NCBI RefSeq assembly: GCF_041146795.1
Contig: NC_135185.1
Location: 11,939,529-12,003,528, forward strand
Source: Maylandia zebra
Taxonomy: Eukaryota > Chordata > Actinopteri > Cichliformes > Cichlidae
Direction: 5' to 3'
DNA: 64,000 bases
The position numbers and the translations under genes are program-made. The notes below the pieces were generated by a model. That model was not told the DNA's origin, searched no databases, and saw nothing but the letters and a program-made list of their open reading frames with translations. This document shows, one piece after another, positions 22,866 through 38,027 of this stretch (the stretch's first letter is position 1; each line of letters opens with the position of its first letter).

Positions 22866-23075
22866 GCCTCCTAGCCTCACATAAGAAGGTTCTGGGTTTG
22901 AATCCAGTCTGGGGGTCTCTGTCTTGAGTTCGCACGTTTTTCCTGTGCTTACCTGGATCCTATCTGGCTTCCTCCGACAGACCAAAGACAATTAGTAAAG
23001 TAAGTATATAGGTAAATTTTGGTGAATTAGATTAGCAGATGAGAATGGATGGATAGACTGCTACTAATAAAGCAT
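22866..23075 (+). mobile_element. tRNA-headed SINE fragment
   Basis: It begins with a B-box-like GGGTTTGAATCC (tRNA consensus GGTTCGANTCC) preceded by GCCTCACATAAGAAGGTTCT. It goes on through GGCTTCCTCCGACAGACCAAAGACA and ends near GAATGGATGGATAGA. This is the same family as 47100-47425, in the opposite orientation, with the A box lost. It abuts the RTE scrap. Confidence 0.6.
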
Positions 23076-23339
23076 CTGATGGCCAGTGGGGTTAAAGTAT
23101 TTATCAGTGTAACATTAATGGATGTCAGAATTTAAGGAGTAAAGGAAAAAGCGACAGATCTAAAACTAAACTAAACTGATGGACTGTAAAGAAGTCCATC
23201 AGTTATATTTATCCCATATGGTTTTACAGAAGTTGATTTCGCTTTCTTGAAACTAAAGTGAATTTACCATTTGTGCTTTTATTTTGAAAGTAGGCGTATA
23301 GGAAGTTGTCTGTTAAACTTTCGCTTGACTCCGCCCCAC

Positions 23340-23494
23340 GTTTTACAGGAAGTAAAGAAATGTCTACAGGAAAAACTAGAAGACTTCACTGAATGAACTG
23401 ACGGATAAACCTTCAACACTCACCTCTTCTGCTTCCGACAACGTTTATCAAGAGTCTCCACCGGAAACGCCTTTTCATCTCTCAAAGAGAAACG
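23340..23494 (+). other. gale: gale 5' non-coding exon
   Basis: The sequence ends in a good donor, AACG followed by GTGAGT at 23495, before a 649-base intron into the exon that carries the start codon. The 5' edge is unknown; I place it loosely after the CCGCCCCACG box at 23331. Inferred from the donor and the position of the next acceptor. Confidence 0.5.
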
Positions 23495-24113
23495 GTGAGT
23501 ATTTTACAGAAACTCTAAATGAAAGTGAACTGTTGTGTCATTTTAGCACTTATTACTTAGGTTATGTTTTTATTCTTCAAGTAATATTATCAGTTTCGGT
23601 TATTTAGCCTGAAGAAGCAGCTTTTACTTTTTTCTCTTTTTAAAAACAAAAAGCCTTCAACGTTGCTCTGATCCAATATTTCATCCATTTGAATTAACTA
23701 TAATATGTGGAGTTCTGTAGAGAGATAAAGTATAAGCCTTGAGATATTCTGATTGCTTCCGTGGAACAAACAGGATGTCTTCAAGCTGAGTAATAACTGG
23801 AACTGAGTGATAAAGTTTCATCATACAAAGTGCAGGGAAGTTGTGGCCTGTTGGAAAGAGAATATCACTCTCTCGAAAGATAAGATGGCTCTTAACAATA
23901 GCCAGTAGTCACTGACGTGTTATTCTTCGAGCAATATAATTGTTTCATGTGGTTGGACAGGTGAAGGCTTGAACCTGCTGACGTGGGACAATACAGGTGT
24001 GTCACTTGGCTTTAGACAGGTGTGTCAGGATAAAGCATCTCCTCATCCTCCAGTCAGGGTGGCATAGTTTTGCTTCCACTACAGCATTCAGACTGAGAGA
24101 GGATTTTGATTGA

Positions 24114-26695
<2,582 letters not shown>

Positions 26696-26949
26696 CGCAA
26701 CCCGAGCAGACTGTTGCTTAAAAATCCTCTTTTAAAATCACCAAAGGGAACCACCAGCTTCCTCATTGGCGCAATGACACATAAGACCTCAAGAGAAGCT
26801 GCATTGTTTTTATTTTTGTTAAACTCTAATGATTCAGCTGACTACAAGAAGAGTATCTAAATGTTTGTTTACTCTTTGCTGTTAGATCAGACTTAACAAC
26901 TGATATTTTCTCTATAAATGTATTGATCTGTGAGCCATAACAATGAAAG

Positions 26950-26955
26950 AATAAA
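26950..26955 (+). terminator. gale: Poly(A) signal of gale
   Basis: AATAAA lies 255 bases after the gale stop codon, in an AT-rich stretch about 400 bases before the zbtb8a start codon. Confidence 0.6.
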
Positions 26956-27364
26956 TTAATTTTCTTACTGAATAGCTGAAACGCGCACTTTGCCTTGACT
27001 GTCTGGAGTGATTGTGACCCCGGTTTTTGTTGTTATATACATATAAAAAAAATTCTGAAATACGGGGGCAGATTAAAGACTCGGACCTGTGTGGTAAGGT
27101 TAGAGGAGCATCATGAGCCCTGCACAAATACTGTATGAATATCGCTCCTTTCGCAACGAGGGCGTCTGTTTAAACGGGGCACTGGGACTTTAAATGGCTC
27201 CTTGAACCCTCGGGCACCCAGTTAATAAACACCCACGTCAGCACTGTGCTCCAGTCGGTCTAACCGGGTTTCGGTCTTTAGGGCTGAGCAGGAAGTGCCT
27301 GACTGTGGACCCTGGACGAGCAAAGAAAAGAGCGGAGGGGGGGAAAGGCAAACGGGAATTAAAC

Positions 27365-30192
27365 ATGGATATGGTGGCGGACTTGGGGGCGAGCAGGCTG
27401 TACAGGGCGCCGGGTGAATCGAGCCACCAGTGAGTATCGATGGATTTTGTCAGGGGGGGTAAGAAGGCGTGGGGCGTAAGCGGGTCCTGCCGACACCTCG
27501 CGCCTGCGAAGCAGTCGCTCGCTTTGGGCAGCAGTCAAATCCTCCCCGCTGCTCGCCGGACCTCCGGAGAGAAGTGGGGGTGGTCTTGAGGATGAAAACG
27601 GGCGTGTTAGTGCGTCGTTGCCCTAGACTGTTACACAATGCGAATAGATGTGTTTTTCCAGCTCGCAGCGCGCTCACTTGCCGGAGGTTTGTGTCTGTTT
27701 TTCTATTGTGTGCTGGCTGAAGCCTGAAGTGGGCGTCGCTCCAGGACAGACAGACTGGGCTGCCCGCTTTCCTCTCGCAGGACTGCAGCACTGTCGTGTT
27801 GCTTTGTAGGTCGAAGGATGTCTGATTTTACGCGGAAGAGCTCGGTGGGGACGGTAGTCTTGATTTCGCGTGCCGTGAAAGGCACCGTGGAGTCCTGCGG
27901 GCGGGCGTTGCACCGTGGGTTGTCGGGCGCTGCGGAGGTTGTCACACAGCCGCGCTGATGGCTCATTAAACACGAAAGCGTGCAATCCCGAGCCTGCACG
28001 AGCACGGATTGAACAGGTTACCGTGAAATGAGAACTGTTCTGAAAATCAGGGTGCTGGACATTTTTTTTCTCTTTGCGTGTCCGGCTGCAGTGTTTTATT
28101 TTCTCTTCCTACAAGTCTGACGCGTTTACTCCATCGGGGGTTTCCGGAGCGCGTGAGACCTCAGAAATGATTAAAGGTTTTGTCACCCGATGCTCTCTGA
28201 CTGACTTGAGTCGGGTGTAACCCATTAGGAGAAGATTTTGCCTGAAGGATCCTTCAACAAATCAAAATGCAGAAAAAAGTCAGGTGGGCGGGCCCTCTGC
28301 TGAGCCCGTGTAAAGACAAAGATGCAATAATTGACAGCTGCAAGCATGTGGTGATGCTGCTGTGTTTGTTATGCTCAGATCAGTGTGCCATGATTACCAT
28401 TGTAGGCTGTTACCAGACCATTAAAATCCAGGAGCCCGTGTTTCCTTTATTTATCTGTTAATTTGGCATTGGGAGAAGTTCAGTAATAAATGTCCACCGG
28501 GTCTGCGGGACCTCTGTCATTTCTTATTTTCTTGATAAAGAAGTGAGTGTGTCCTGCATACAGAGCTAGTGAGCAAGCTGTCATGTTGTCTCCTGCAGGC
28601 AGCCTCAGAGGTGGTTCAACACGGCCGACATCACAGTGTCTCACCAAAGCAACATGCTGAAGCAGCTCAACCAGCAGCGTCGCCAGGAGCTTTTCTGTGA
28701 CTGCAGTGTGTTGGTGGAGGGCCAGCTCTTCAGGGCTCACCGCAATGTTTTGTACGCCAGCAGCGGCTACTTCCGCATGCTGCTGTCCCAGGGGCCCGAT
28801 GACTCTGTCAACGCCACCTTCGACGTCTTCAGCCCTGAGACCTTCACCGTCATCCTGGATTTCATCTACTCCGGCCAGCTGGACCTCTCCAGTCACAATG
28901 TGATTGAAGTTATGTCTGCAGCCAGCTACCTGCAGATGAACAACGTCATCAGCTACTGCAAGAACTTCATCAAGTCCTCCTTGGACATCAGTGTGAAAGA
29001 TGAAGACAGCGATCGCTGCCTCAGCTTGTCTGAGACCTGTAGCTTTACCAGCGGAGCAGGAGAAGACTCCACAGAGCAGCATCAGGGCCCCTGCTCTGTT
29101 AGCCCTCCACCTGCGCTCTGGACTCGGGACAACTCCAGATCACAGTCTAGCTTTATGGGAAAGGACTCGGACCAGGATCCTTCGGCCTCAGCCCTGAAGA
29201 CTGACCCTAACAGCCCTGTTAACGAGCTCAGTGCAGATGCAGAAGACCTCCAGGACCCTCAGGACCCTTTGTACACCTTGCCTGGATCAGAGCGTCGGCG
29301 TGGAAAAGGGAGCACAAAGAGGCGAGCGTCCAACAGCGCTCGGTCCAACCAGCACGAAGACTTGGACATCCAGGAGGCACGGACACGAAAGGCTGAAAAG
29401 GCAGAGGAGCTTTACGCTACTCTACCACCGATTGTGGGTGTTATTGGACACTTTAATAAAGGTGTGTGCTGCCAGAAGATGATGATGACTGGAATACTTG
29501 GACAGAGATGATAGGAAAAAGTCAAATGTCACAATTTCTCTGTTCCTCTTTGCAGATTCGAATCCTACCATGCGCTTCAAATGCCCCTTTTGCACACACA
29601 CAGTGAAGAGGAAAGCAGACCTGAAGCGTCACCTGCGCTGTCACACCGGGGAGAGGCCGTATCCATGCCAGGCCTGCAATAAGCGCTTTACTCGCCTGGA
29701 GCATCTACGCAGCCATTTTGAGACAGTAGGTGTTTTCACAGCAGATGGTAAATTTACACTTTCTTCTGTGTCTGTGTCGGCTTACAGCTCCAGGAAAACA
29801 AGCTGCTAAACAAATTTACTCTAATATTGAATAAATCTTTATCCGATCTTTTCTTTTTCTTTTTAATCTCCCAGATTCATCAAGCCAGGAAGCTGGTGTG
29901 CAGGAAGTGTAAGTGTCAAGTGACCGAGGAGACCGGGCATGTGGTGTGTGAGGGCACGAGACGCTACCGCATGTGCACGGCGTGCATCCAGGAAGTGGGC
30001 TGTGACGACGTCCCCATGAACAGCCTGGAGGGGCACAACGAGGAGCCGGCACTGTTACTGGGCGTGGACGGGGAGGAGGAGGGGGACACAAAGAGGAGCT
30101 GGATGGTGACTGACGACGATGACCTGGCAGAAGACTCGGGCGCCGACCTCATCATCCAGCAAGTGGACGTCAGCGACGAAGAGCTGCAGTGA
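27365..30192 (+). CDS. zbtb8a: Zinc finger and BTB domain protein 8A
   Basis: BTB/POZ zinc-finger nuclear protein, a presumed transcription regulator. Exons: 27365-27429, 28599-29461, 29556-29725, 29875-30192, giving 471 residues with agreeing phases (human ZBTB8A 441). The BTB domain covers about residues 38-150 ([65 protein letters not shown]). A Ser-rich and basic linker follows. Two C2H2 fingers lie near 317-339 (FKCPFC...HLRCH) and 345-368 ([10 protein letters not shown]...HFETIH), split by the last intron as in the family. The C-terminal Cys-rich [13 protein letters not shown] segment and acidic tail (ADLIIQQVD) match ZBTB8A better than ZBTB8B. Start choice: exon 1 has an ATG (second at 27371) open through to the BTB. 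Mammalian ZBTB8A starts next to the SHQS motif, so the extra N-terminus of about 35 residues is less sure. Confidence 0.93.
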
Positions 30193-31650
30193 AACTGGAC
30201 CAAAGTGTGCGTGTGTTTGTGTGTGTGCAGATGCGTAACCATATTTGAAGTGTTTGTGTTTTAAAGTGCCCCTGGTATGCTTATTTTCAGTTTAGGGGTT
30301 TACTACAATAAGTTTACATTCATTAGTATTCAAAAATCATTTTTCTCATATTGTACTGTGCATAGTGTTACTGCTGCTTCTCTTTTCACCATCGGCCTGA
30401 AATGATCTGTTCTAGGAAAGCGAGGTATCCAGCCAGAGTTACAAGTACCCCAGAGAGTACTTTAGCAAGAGCAGTTAATTAAATTACAATTTCATTAAAG
30501 AATTGATTGAACTTAAAGAATTTTTGGCAGATAATTAATTGAAAGTAATGGTTAAAAAGAAGAATTGGGCGAAAATAGTCATGCATAAATGATTCAAACA
30601 TATAAGAAATGATCAAAAATGAAATATCCTGCTAAAAGCACAGCTAAAATCTTTAGCTAAGAGAATATGCAGTTCAAATGGTTCAATAGTGGATGAATAT
30701 AACAGTTATATAACAGTTACAATTAAAACACAACAGAAAAATAAAACCTGTTTTCTAGGCTGTATTATAACACAACTAAAGATGGTTAGCCGTGCAGCAT
30801 TTTTGTGATTTCTACTGTCATTAGTTTTTTTTTAAATTAAAAATGGAATAAAAGAAATTCACCAGGTCTTCAGTTCATCAGCCGGAGGGCACAAAAGCTT
30901 GTTTTCATTCTTCCAGCCTCGCAGAATACTTGGTTTGCTGACATGTTTTACATTTCGTTTGTAGAAAAGAGAAAAATGGCAGACTTTTAGGCAGCTGGTG
31001 CAACTGGATGTAGCTGAGGCATTCTTTGTTTAGCTGCTAAACTGGCATTTTACATGGTGACATAGAGAAGTAACGGAAGAACAGCCAGTTTCACAGGCAG
31101 TTTCACTTCAGTGTTTTGTGTGGGTGGGTGAAACTTTACTTTTAATAAAGGTGTGAAGAATAGGGAAAAACCCCAAAAGCTTAACAGGGGCACTTTAAAG
31201 CCATGCAGGAGAGTTTATGCATAAAATGTGGGATTCACTCATGTAAAAACATACGTTTATGATATGTTGTGTATTAGTTTAGTCTTTTCTTATCAGTTTG
31301 TTGAGCTTTGTCAGAAAAAAAATGAAGGTTTTCTGTTAAGCTTCATAAAGATATGCAGTATCTGAAGCATGCATATTATGTGTTTCCTTTGCTTCAATCA
31401 TAATATGATATTATAATCTTTTCAATAAGCTTTTTTTTCTCTCGTGCATGAAAAGCTTTGGTCCTTTTGGCTGCTTTCTGCCAGCCTTTCAGCAAAAAGG
31501 TGAAGAACAGAATGATCACCTGTATCCTGTAGGGACAGTCTTTTTAAATGTTTTGTTATGATATGCAGTATGATACAAACGCATAATTTATTTGTTTGTT
31601 TGTTTGTTTGTTTTTTACTTTTGGACACATTAAAGATATTTTTATAAATT
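30193..31650 (+). other. zbtb8a: zbtb8a 3' UTR, extent uncertain
   Basis: AT-rich sequence after the stop codon with AATAAA signals at 30847-30852 and 31144-31149. A (GTTT)n microsatellite lies at about 31583-31612. No coding sequence is seen. Confidence 0.4.
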
Positions 31651-33100
31651 TGTTTCTGGGTCTTTAACTTTAATCACGAACAACCGAACGACTTCTCATT
31701 CAAAGGAGGCTCTGTTTTTTATTATTCTTATAGGAGTATTAAATGGTGTAAAGTAAGATAGAAGTAAAGTCATAGAAAAATAAATAAGATAAAGGACAAC
31801 GATTGTGGGAAAACTGGTAACAGTGAAAAAGTGCAATAAACTAAACCTGAAAAAATTATAAAATTTTGTACATAGTTATGTCATCTTGGAACAAATACAT
31901 CAGTATATACAAAAACTTTACAACTCTGAATGCAAATTGCATGTTACCAATAAAATCAATTCTGGAGTCATTACGGCATCTGTGATGGAAAAGTTTAAAT
32001 AATAAACGACAAAATATTACAACAATGTTGAATATAACCTATTTAAACAGTTCTATAGTTTGCTTTCATAATGGTGTGTTTTGTAGACGCTGACAATGAT
32101 TTTCTTACATCTTCAAGAATGTTCTTGGTTCGATGTTGTGGGGAGGTTTTTCTTAACCATGGAAATAATTCTGTGATCATTCACTTTAGTTGTCTGCTGA
32201 ATTTCTTGCTATTCCTCTGATACACCTACTTTTGTTCTTTAAACCTTATTCTGAAAGTTCCTGTCGTGGAATTTTTTAGTAATAAAGTCTGCAACACGGT
32301 CAGCTGTGGTCAGGCTATTTTAATTACTGCATGCAGGAGAGCCAACACACATCAAACATCACAGTTCACAGTCATGCGAGCTCTGCCCTTAAGATGTTGC
32401 AGGTCTCTTTTATACCCACACACAGCTCTCGGTATCTTTTCCGTTACAACAGGTTTTTTGTCCCATGGGCTGTTGCTGGGCAGAGAGCAGTTTCCCATGA
32501 AGATCCCGGCACTGGTCTTCTTGGGAGTTTCGTCCTTGTACGCCCTTACAGTTAGCAGATAACACAGTGAAACATTGTTTCACAAGGTCATATTGACACA
32601 TAATGTGAAAACTAGAATTTTCCCCATTACATTACAGATAAAAGCTACCAAACACAAGTTCAACACTTCGACAATAAATCAACTCTATATGTTTTATCTG
32701 GTTAAACTGCCTTGCCATTTACCACTGAAGCTCTGAAAATGAAGGACCACGAACACATAGTCTTTCATCCATAGTTTGCCACTGTAATAGTGTACAGATG
32801 CAAAATTACAAATATTGTGGACCTAATTATATTTTAAAAGGAAAGGAAACATATCTGGCCACAAGGAAAACCAAAAGTGAGCTAAATTAAAAATTAAAAG
32901 ATAATAATTAATAATCTGGTTTTGCTTGAAGTTTCTTCCTGCTAACATTGAGTTATCTCGTTCCACTGTCCACAAGTGCTTGCTCACAGTGGGTCGTTTG
33001 ATTTTGAGTGTATTGTAGAGGATACAAAGCGCCTGGAGGAAACTATTATTGTGATTTGGCGCGTCATAAATCATAAACAATTCTTTCAGTTCCACCCTTT
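31651..33100. other. Intergenic, no gene seen
   Basis: AT-rich sequence between zbtb8a and hmgcl with further AATAAA words (31948, 32280) that could be distal zbtb8a signals. No repeat family or exon is recognised. Confidence 0.5.
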
Positions 33101-33102
33101 CG

Positions 33103-33118
33103 CCCATAGATGGCGTCC
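33103..33118 (+). promoter_or_regulatory. CTCF-like site
   Basis: CCCATAGATGGCGTCC carries the CATAGATGGCG core on the plus strand, 79 bases before the hmgcl start codon. A YY1 reading of the same core is possible. Confidence 0.4.
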
Positions 33119-33169
33119 ACGCGGTGCTTTCGTGAGCCTGTGAGGACTCCGCGCCTGGAAGGGACGTCG

Positions 33170-33177
33170 TGACGTCA
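33170..33177. promoter_or_regulatory. hmgcl: Full CRE (TGACGTCA) in the hmgcl promoter
   Basis: A perfect palindromic CREB/ATF site 19 bases before the hmgcl ATG, in a GC-rich TATA-less promoter. A second ACGTCG half lies just upstream (33164-33169). It must lie in or beside the very short 5' UTR. Confidence 0.6.
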
Positions 33178-33196
33178 AACCGGAGGCTGGACCATC

Positions 33197-35897
33197 ATGG
33201 CGACTGTCATGAAGCTCGTCCACAGGAACGCTTTAACGTCGCTTATGGGGCAGCACTGCCTGTCGTTCAGCTCCGCGGCGGCGCACAGAGCAGTGAGTTT
33301 GAATTGTGTGATATGACGCGCTGCTTAGATGCACGGCCGTGTTTGTCCGCTAGCTGTTAGCGTCCCCTGCTGTTATGCTAATTGTCGTTACATGTTCGAG
33401 GCCCCTAACCCTAGCTGATGGTAATTTAACACCACTTGTTTCTTCTGTTCGTGTTTTAGGCTGGAGTAAGAGCGGCCCAGGCTTTTCCAGGGAAGGTGAA
33501 AATAGTGGAGGTGGGACCAAGAGACGGCCTTCAGAATGAGAAGGTAGCGTGTGTTTACGATGGCGCAGGCGCATAGTTCGTGCTTTGCGTCACCAGGTGA
33601 TAACAGAGTTGCCCGAGTTAGTTATGTCGATACTTACATAACCAACTCTTTGCACTTTCAGACTCTTGTACCAACAGAGGCCAAAATTAAATTAATTAAC
33701 ATGCTGTCAGAGTCGGGGCTGTCCGTCATTGAGGCTACCAGCTTCGTCTCCCCAAAGTGGGTTCCACAGGTGAGTATGCACACGCACACACAGTGCTGGC
33801 ACATCCGGCTAAGGGCAATACACAAACTGCATGACTTCTTTCTGTCACTGCTGACCGGTTTCTGTCATCCAAATGTTAGATGGCAGACCAGGTGGAGGTG
33901 ATGAAGGGTATCAGCAGGAAGCCCGGGGTGACTTATCAAGTCCTCACCCCCAATCTCCAGGGTTTCCAGGCTGCTGTGAGTGTCAAGCATCCAATCTCAT
34001 CAACCGTCACTACATAAACATCCTCCATCGCCATCTTCACACACAATCGTTGGTGCTTCAGTTTAATTCCTCACAAGAAATGCTCTTATTTACTTCAGGT
34101 CAAGGCAGGAGCCCCAGAAGTAGCCATATTTGGTGCTGCGTCTGAGCTCTTCAGCAAGAAGAACATAAACTGCTCAGTAGATGAGAGTTTACAGCGCTTT
34201 GACGAGGTTATGAAAGCGGCTAAAGAGGCCGGTGTGCCAGTTAGAGGGTAAGAATAGTGGCCTCCCCTCAACTGTCAGCAGATCTTTAAATCACTTCAAT
34301 TGCCCTCTAATTCTTGCTTATGTGCTTCTTGTCATCACAGTTATGTCTCCTGTGTCGTCGGATGCCCGTATGAAGGCAAGGTGGCACCTGAAAAAGTGGC
34401 ACATGTGAGTTATGGCTTGTTTAAAAAAAAAAAAAAAAAGCAAAACTATTTTGCATTAATTGATGTTGCCGCTCAATCTGTCCTCTGCCTCACAGGTAGC
34501 TAAGCGGCTATACTCCATGGGCTGCTACGAGATTTCTCTGGGTGACACCATCGGAGTGGGAACTCCAGGCAGCATGACTAAAATGTTGGAGGCAGTGATT
34601 AAAGAGGTGCCCGTCAGTGCGTTGGCGGTGCACTGTCATGACACCTATGGCCAGGCTCTGGCTAACATCCTTGTAGCTTTACAGGTCAGGCTGGTTTGAG
34701 ACTATTTTGTTTACACACACATATTTTAGGGCTGCCACAAACGATTATTTTGATAGTCGACTTGTCAGATCATGCATCCATTGGACCTGAAATGTACAGC
34801 TTATTGCTCCAGCATGTATCTGCTCTTACATAACTATCATTAGCTTACAGCTTAAAGTGTTTAAGGTATGTGCTCCCTAAAAATAAAGATACGATGACAG
34901 TTTATTAAAGATTAGATTAGGTAAAACTTTATTAAAAAATTGTTCTTGAATTCAACCATTTCTAAGACACGTGGGTGAAAATCACCTGACGTTAGTGTTC
35001 TAGGGTTAATCTTTGAGTAATGCAGAAGGATAATTGGGTGTCCTTTTAGCTGATCTGTTGTTTGCAGGATTGTACTCAAATATTTGATTTCTTTAGGCGG
35101 GGTTTGTATCATCAGGCTTGAGTTTGCCTCACTGTTGCCAGCTTGGGCGCTACTTTTTAACCTTCTTTAAAAAAATACAGAGGAAAAACATTATTTGTGG
35201 TTCTGCTTTTCGGAGCAGGAGAGTGAGGAACACCTCTCTGTACACCGAGTGAGCTGCAGCAAGGCTGACGCTTTTATTGTTTGTAAAGGGGGGAAAAGGA
35301 AGAGTTGTTCTGTTGCTTCCAATTTTCTTTCTGTGTGATTATATAGAGGAAGTCACATGACAGCCATTAACTTCCAGCTGGTGGTGCCATGTTGTTTGTG
35401 TGTATTTTTTCTTAATCACCCCATTTTGCTGTTGATTACCACTCAGTCTCTTTAAAAGAGAACCTGGTATTTTTGAATAGCTGCAGCTGGTCACTGTTGT
35501 CTGTTTTCCTGATTTCTATGCTTTGTGTTTGTTTGTTTTTCAGATGGGAATCAGTGTGGTGGATTCATCAGTAGCTGGACTGGGAGGCTGTCCCTATGCC
35601 CAGGGGGCTTCTGGGAATGTTTCAACTGAAGATGTAGTTTATATGCTGCACGGACTTGGAATTCAGACGGTAGGAGGACTTCAGACTTTGTCTGCGTCGA
35701 TGCTGCTCGATCTGCTACCTGGCTGCTTGAAGATAATTACGACTTCCGTGCTTAAGTGCTCTAATATGACCTCTTAAATTTTGTCTGTACCCCAGGGAGT
35801 CGACCTCTCTAAGCTGATGGATGCTGGAGCTTTCATCTGTCAAACCCTCAACAGGAAAACCAGCTCCAAGGTGGCACAGGCAGCCTGCAAACTGTAG
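33197..35897 (+). CDS. hmgcl: 3-hydroxy-3-methylglutaryl-CoA lyase
   Basis: Mitochondrial (and peroxisomal) enzyme cleaving HMG-CoA to acetoacetate and acetyl-CoA, the last step of ketogenesis and leucine breakdown. Exons: 33197-33292, 33460-33543, 33662-33769, 33880-33975, 34099-34247, 34341-34404, 34496-34684, 35544-35669, 35796-35897; phases agree. The product is 337 residues (human 325). The first 30 residues are basic and Ser/Ala-rich, like a mitochondrial presequence. Catalytic and metal residues are present: Arg53-Asp54 ([11 protein letters not shown]), His245 and His247 (AVHCHDTYG), and Cys278 in the glycine-rich loop [12 protein letters not shown]. They equal human Arg41/Asp42, His233/His235 and Cys266 with a 12-residue offset. 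The C-terminus CKL is the known peroxisomal targeting signal. The fifth donor must be read as GG then GTAAGA to keep frame into GYVSC. The gene looks intact. Confidence 0.97.
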
Positions 35898-35984
35898 AGG
35901 AACGACAAACCAGAGGCTCTCTCTCTCTCAGACTGAACACTAAAGCGTGATTATGTAACCTGGAGCTGTCTGTGTTTTTTGTTT

Positions 35985-36006
35985 TTTTTTTTTGGGGGGG
36001 GGGGGC
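35985..36006 (+). repeat. T run then G run in hmgcl 3' UTR
   Basis: A poly(T) tract followed at once by an 11-12 base poly(G) tract, about 90-110 bases past the hmgcl stop. Low-complexity and likely length-variable. Confidence 0.7.
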
Positions 36007-36418
36007 GGCGTTAATTTATCTTCTATGGAAGATCGGGATCAGTAGGCTATGCCAGTCAAATCGGAGTAAAATATCTAATTGGATATTAATATGACAGCAT
36101 TGCTGGAACGGTGCCTTATGTAAAGTAAGTGTAATCACATCATGACCTGTGTGCCTGTGTTTTAATAGTGTGCTTGCATTAGTTTCCAGGCACTGGCGAA
36201 GCCGACATGATCGCCAGACTTTGTTTATAACAATAAATTATCCAGTAAGCATCTTGTGGGCATGGATGACATCACCGTTTGAGTTTCCATCATTCTCCAT
36301 CCTCGACTCAGGCATTGAGCTGGCTGGTGAAAAACTGTATTGACACAGGTTATTTTTATTTTAAATGTATTTATTTTCAAATCTAAAATGCAAATGTTTC
36401 TGTAGACTTTGTTTTAAA

Positions 36419-36424
36419 AATAAA
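36419..36424 (+). terminator. hmgcl: Poly(A) signal of hmgcl
   Basis: AATAAA 522 bases after the stop codon, in an AT-rich stretch. Transcription beyond it would run toward the opposite-strand connexin gene. Confidence 0.55.
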
Positions 36425-36529
36425 GATTGATAAATTGTCTTGAATCTTAAGGATCACCTGTGTCTTATCTGGTATGATTCGTGGCCTGAAAGGTAGCTAT
36501 ACCTATACTCACATTTATTTTGTGCTTTT

Positions 36530-36665
36530 TAACCGTACCTCACACCCACAGCCAATTTAGAGTCATCGGTTAACATGACATGTACGTCTCTGGGCACCAG
36601 AGAACATGCAAACTCCTCCAGAAAGGCCCCAGCTGGGTTTCAAACTAGTACCTTGTAACGATGAG
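36530..36665 (-). mobile_element. tRNA-headed SINE fragment
   Basis: Blocks CAGCCAATTTAGAGTCATCGG, AGAGAACATGCAAACTCC and GGTTTCAAACTAGTACCTTGT follow, with decay, the body and head of the SINE at 47100-47425. The B box is damaged. The orientation is the same as that copy. Confidence 0.5.
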
Positions 36666-37770
36666 TTTGCAATGCAAGTCAATGGAGGTGAGAGTGCATC
36701 TTCACCATTTCTATAGTAATTTTCCAGCTTGCGTAAATGACTCAGGATAAAAACGGTTCCTGCTACACCTTTTAAAACCGGCTTTGTGAGCCTGACAGGC
36801 AGATTGAGATTCCAGAAATGTCCGCTAAAGATCTTAGACAAGCAAAGCCCGTAGGAATGAGTCGGTGACCAAAATCTAAGTTATGTAGTTATCTAAATTC
36901 TAACTTGTTTACAAATGTGAAAGTTGTCAAACGTATGTTGATTTTTCAAATCAACGTATGTTTTTGAAACAACTTGAACATAATATAATGACAAGCAGAC
37001 GTCCCACCTGATCACAGATCGGCCTAAAAAAAAAAATTAATCAAGGGGATTAAAGGCAGCTCTTAATAGCAACAAAGTAGAGGATGAAGCTAGGGCTGTT
37101 TTTAGACATTTTAGGCATTTGAACTGGCATGGAGTGACGCTCTGATAAAAGAACAAACAGAAACATATTCCAAACATTTAACATCTTTACAATTATAAAA
37201 ATGAAATAATAACAAGGACAGGAAATACAATTCCTCAGAGCTTCCACAGTCGCCAATGAATGACTCACAAAAATACTTGAATACAGTTCCGTGAGCCGTG
37301 TGTGTGTCCACAGTCTTCCAGCACTGAATTAAACAGCAGCATTCCTTTCACCTTTAAAATCAACAGTGGTCTTGGATCAGACGGCGTTGTGTACAAGTAC
37401 GTCAAAACACAGCGTGTCTACAGCATAAACTGAGACCAAGCAACATGTCTACCAAGGATTCAGAAGGAACAATGCAACAACAATAAATGCATTTTTTGTT
37501 ACCATAGTTGATCCTAAATGCAATAGAAAACTCATTTTTTAAGCCAGTTTGCACAATTTCTACTATTCCTCAAACATACGTATCACCAAACGAGCCTCCA
37601 CACTCTGCTGCACAACACTTTACTATAAAACTGGGAAAGGAAATCCATGATTTAAGTTCAAATTAAAATAAAGGGATCACAGAAGCAAAACGGGAAGTAG
37701 GGTGCTCAGACATGTGGATACTGGCAGGGAGGATTCATTACCACCACCAACCCCTCACCGCGCAGTGAAC
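36666..37770. other. hmgcl-connexin intergenic, convergent
   Basis: No exon or repeat recognised apart from A runs near 37026. Part of it may be the 3' UTR of the gjb3-like gene. Confidence 0.4.
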
Positions 37771-37771
37771 C

Positions 37772-37777
37772 TTTATT
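37772..37777 (-). terminator. Candidate poly(A) signal of gjb3-like gene
   Basis: TTTATT on the + strand reads AATAAA on the minus strand, 251 bases past the connexin stop. Position is the only support. Confidence 0.35.
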
Positions 37778-38027
37778 AAAAAATTCAAACCGCATATCAC
37801 TAAAAGACCAATTTTGCTTCAAGCCAAAACAAAAGTTCATGTGCTTAAGTGTTGCATGTGGACACAAGGGTCCACAGGATGAATCCAGTACTGATGACTC
37901 AACTTCCAGGCTCTGACAGAATGTAGTTTGGCTCATTGTTCTGAGTCTCTCATTTTTTTAGTTCTGTCTTTGGATTGCAGCCCAAACTCTGCAGAGCTTT
38001 TGCTCTTTGGCCTGGTTTCAGCTCTGA

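Noticed and set aside
28480-29082. 200-codon minus-strand frame over zbtb8a
   Set aside because: Antisense of the BTB exon, whose GC-rich third positions keep the opposite frame open; no promoter or splice support.
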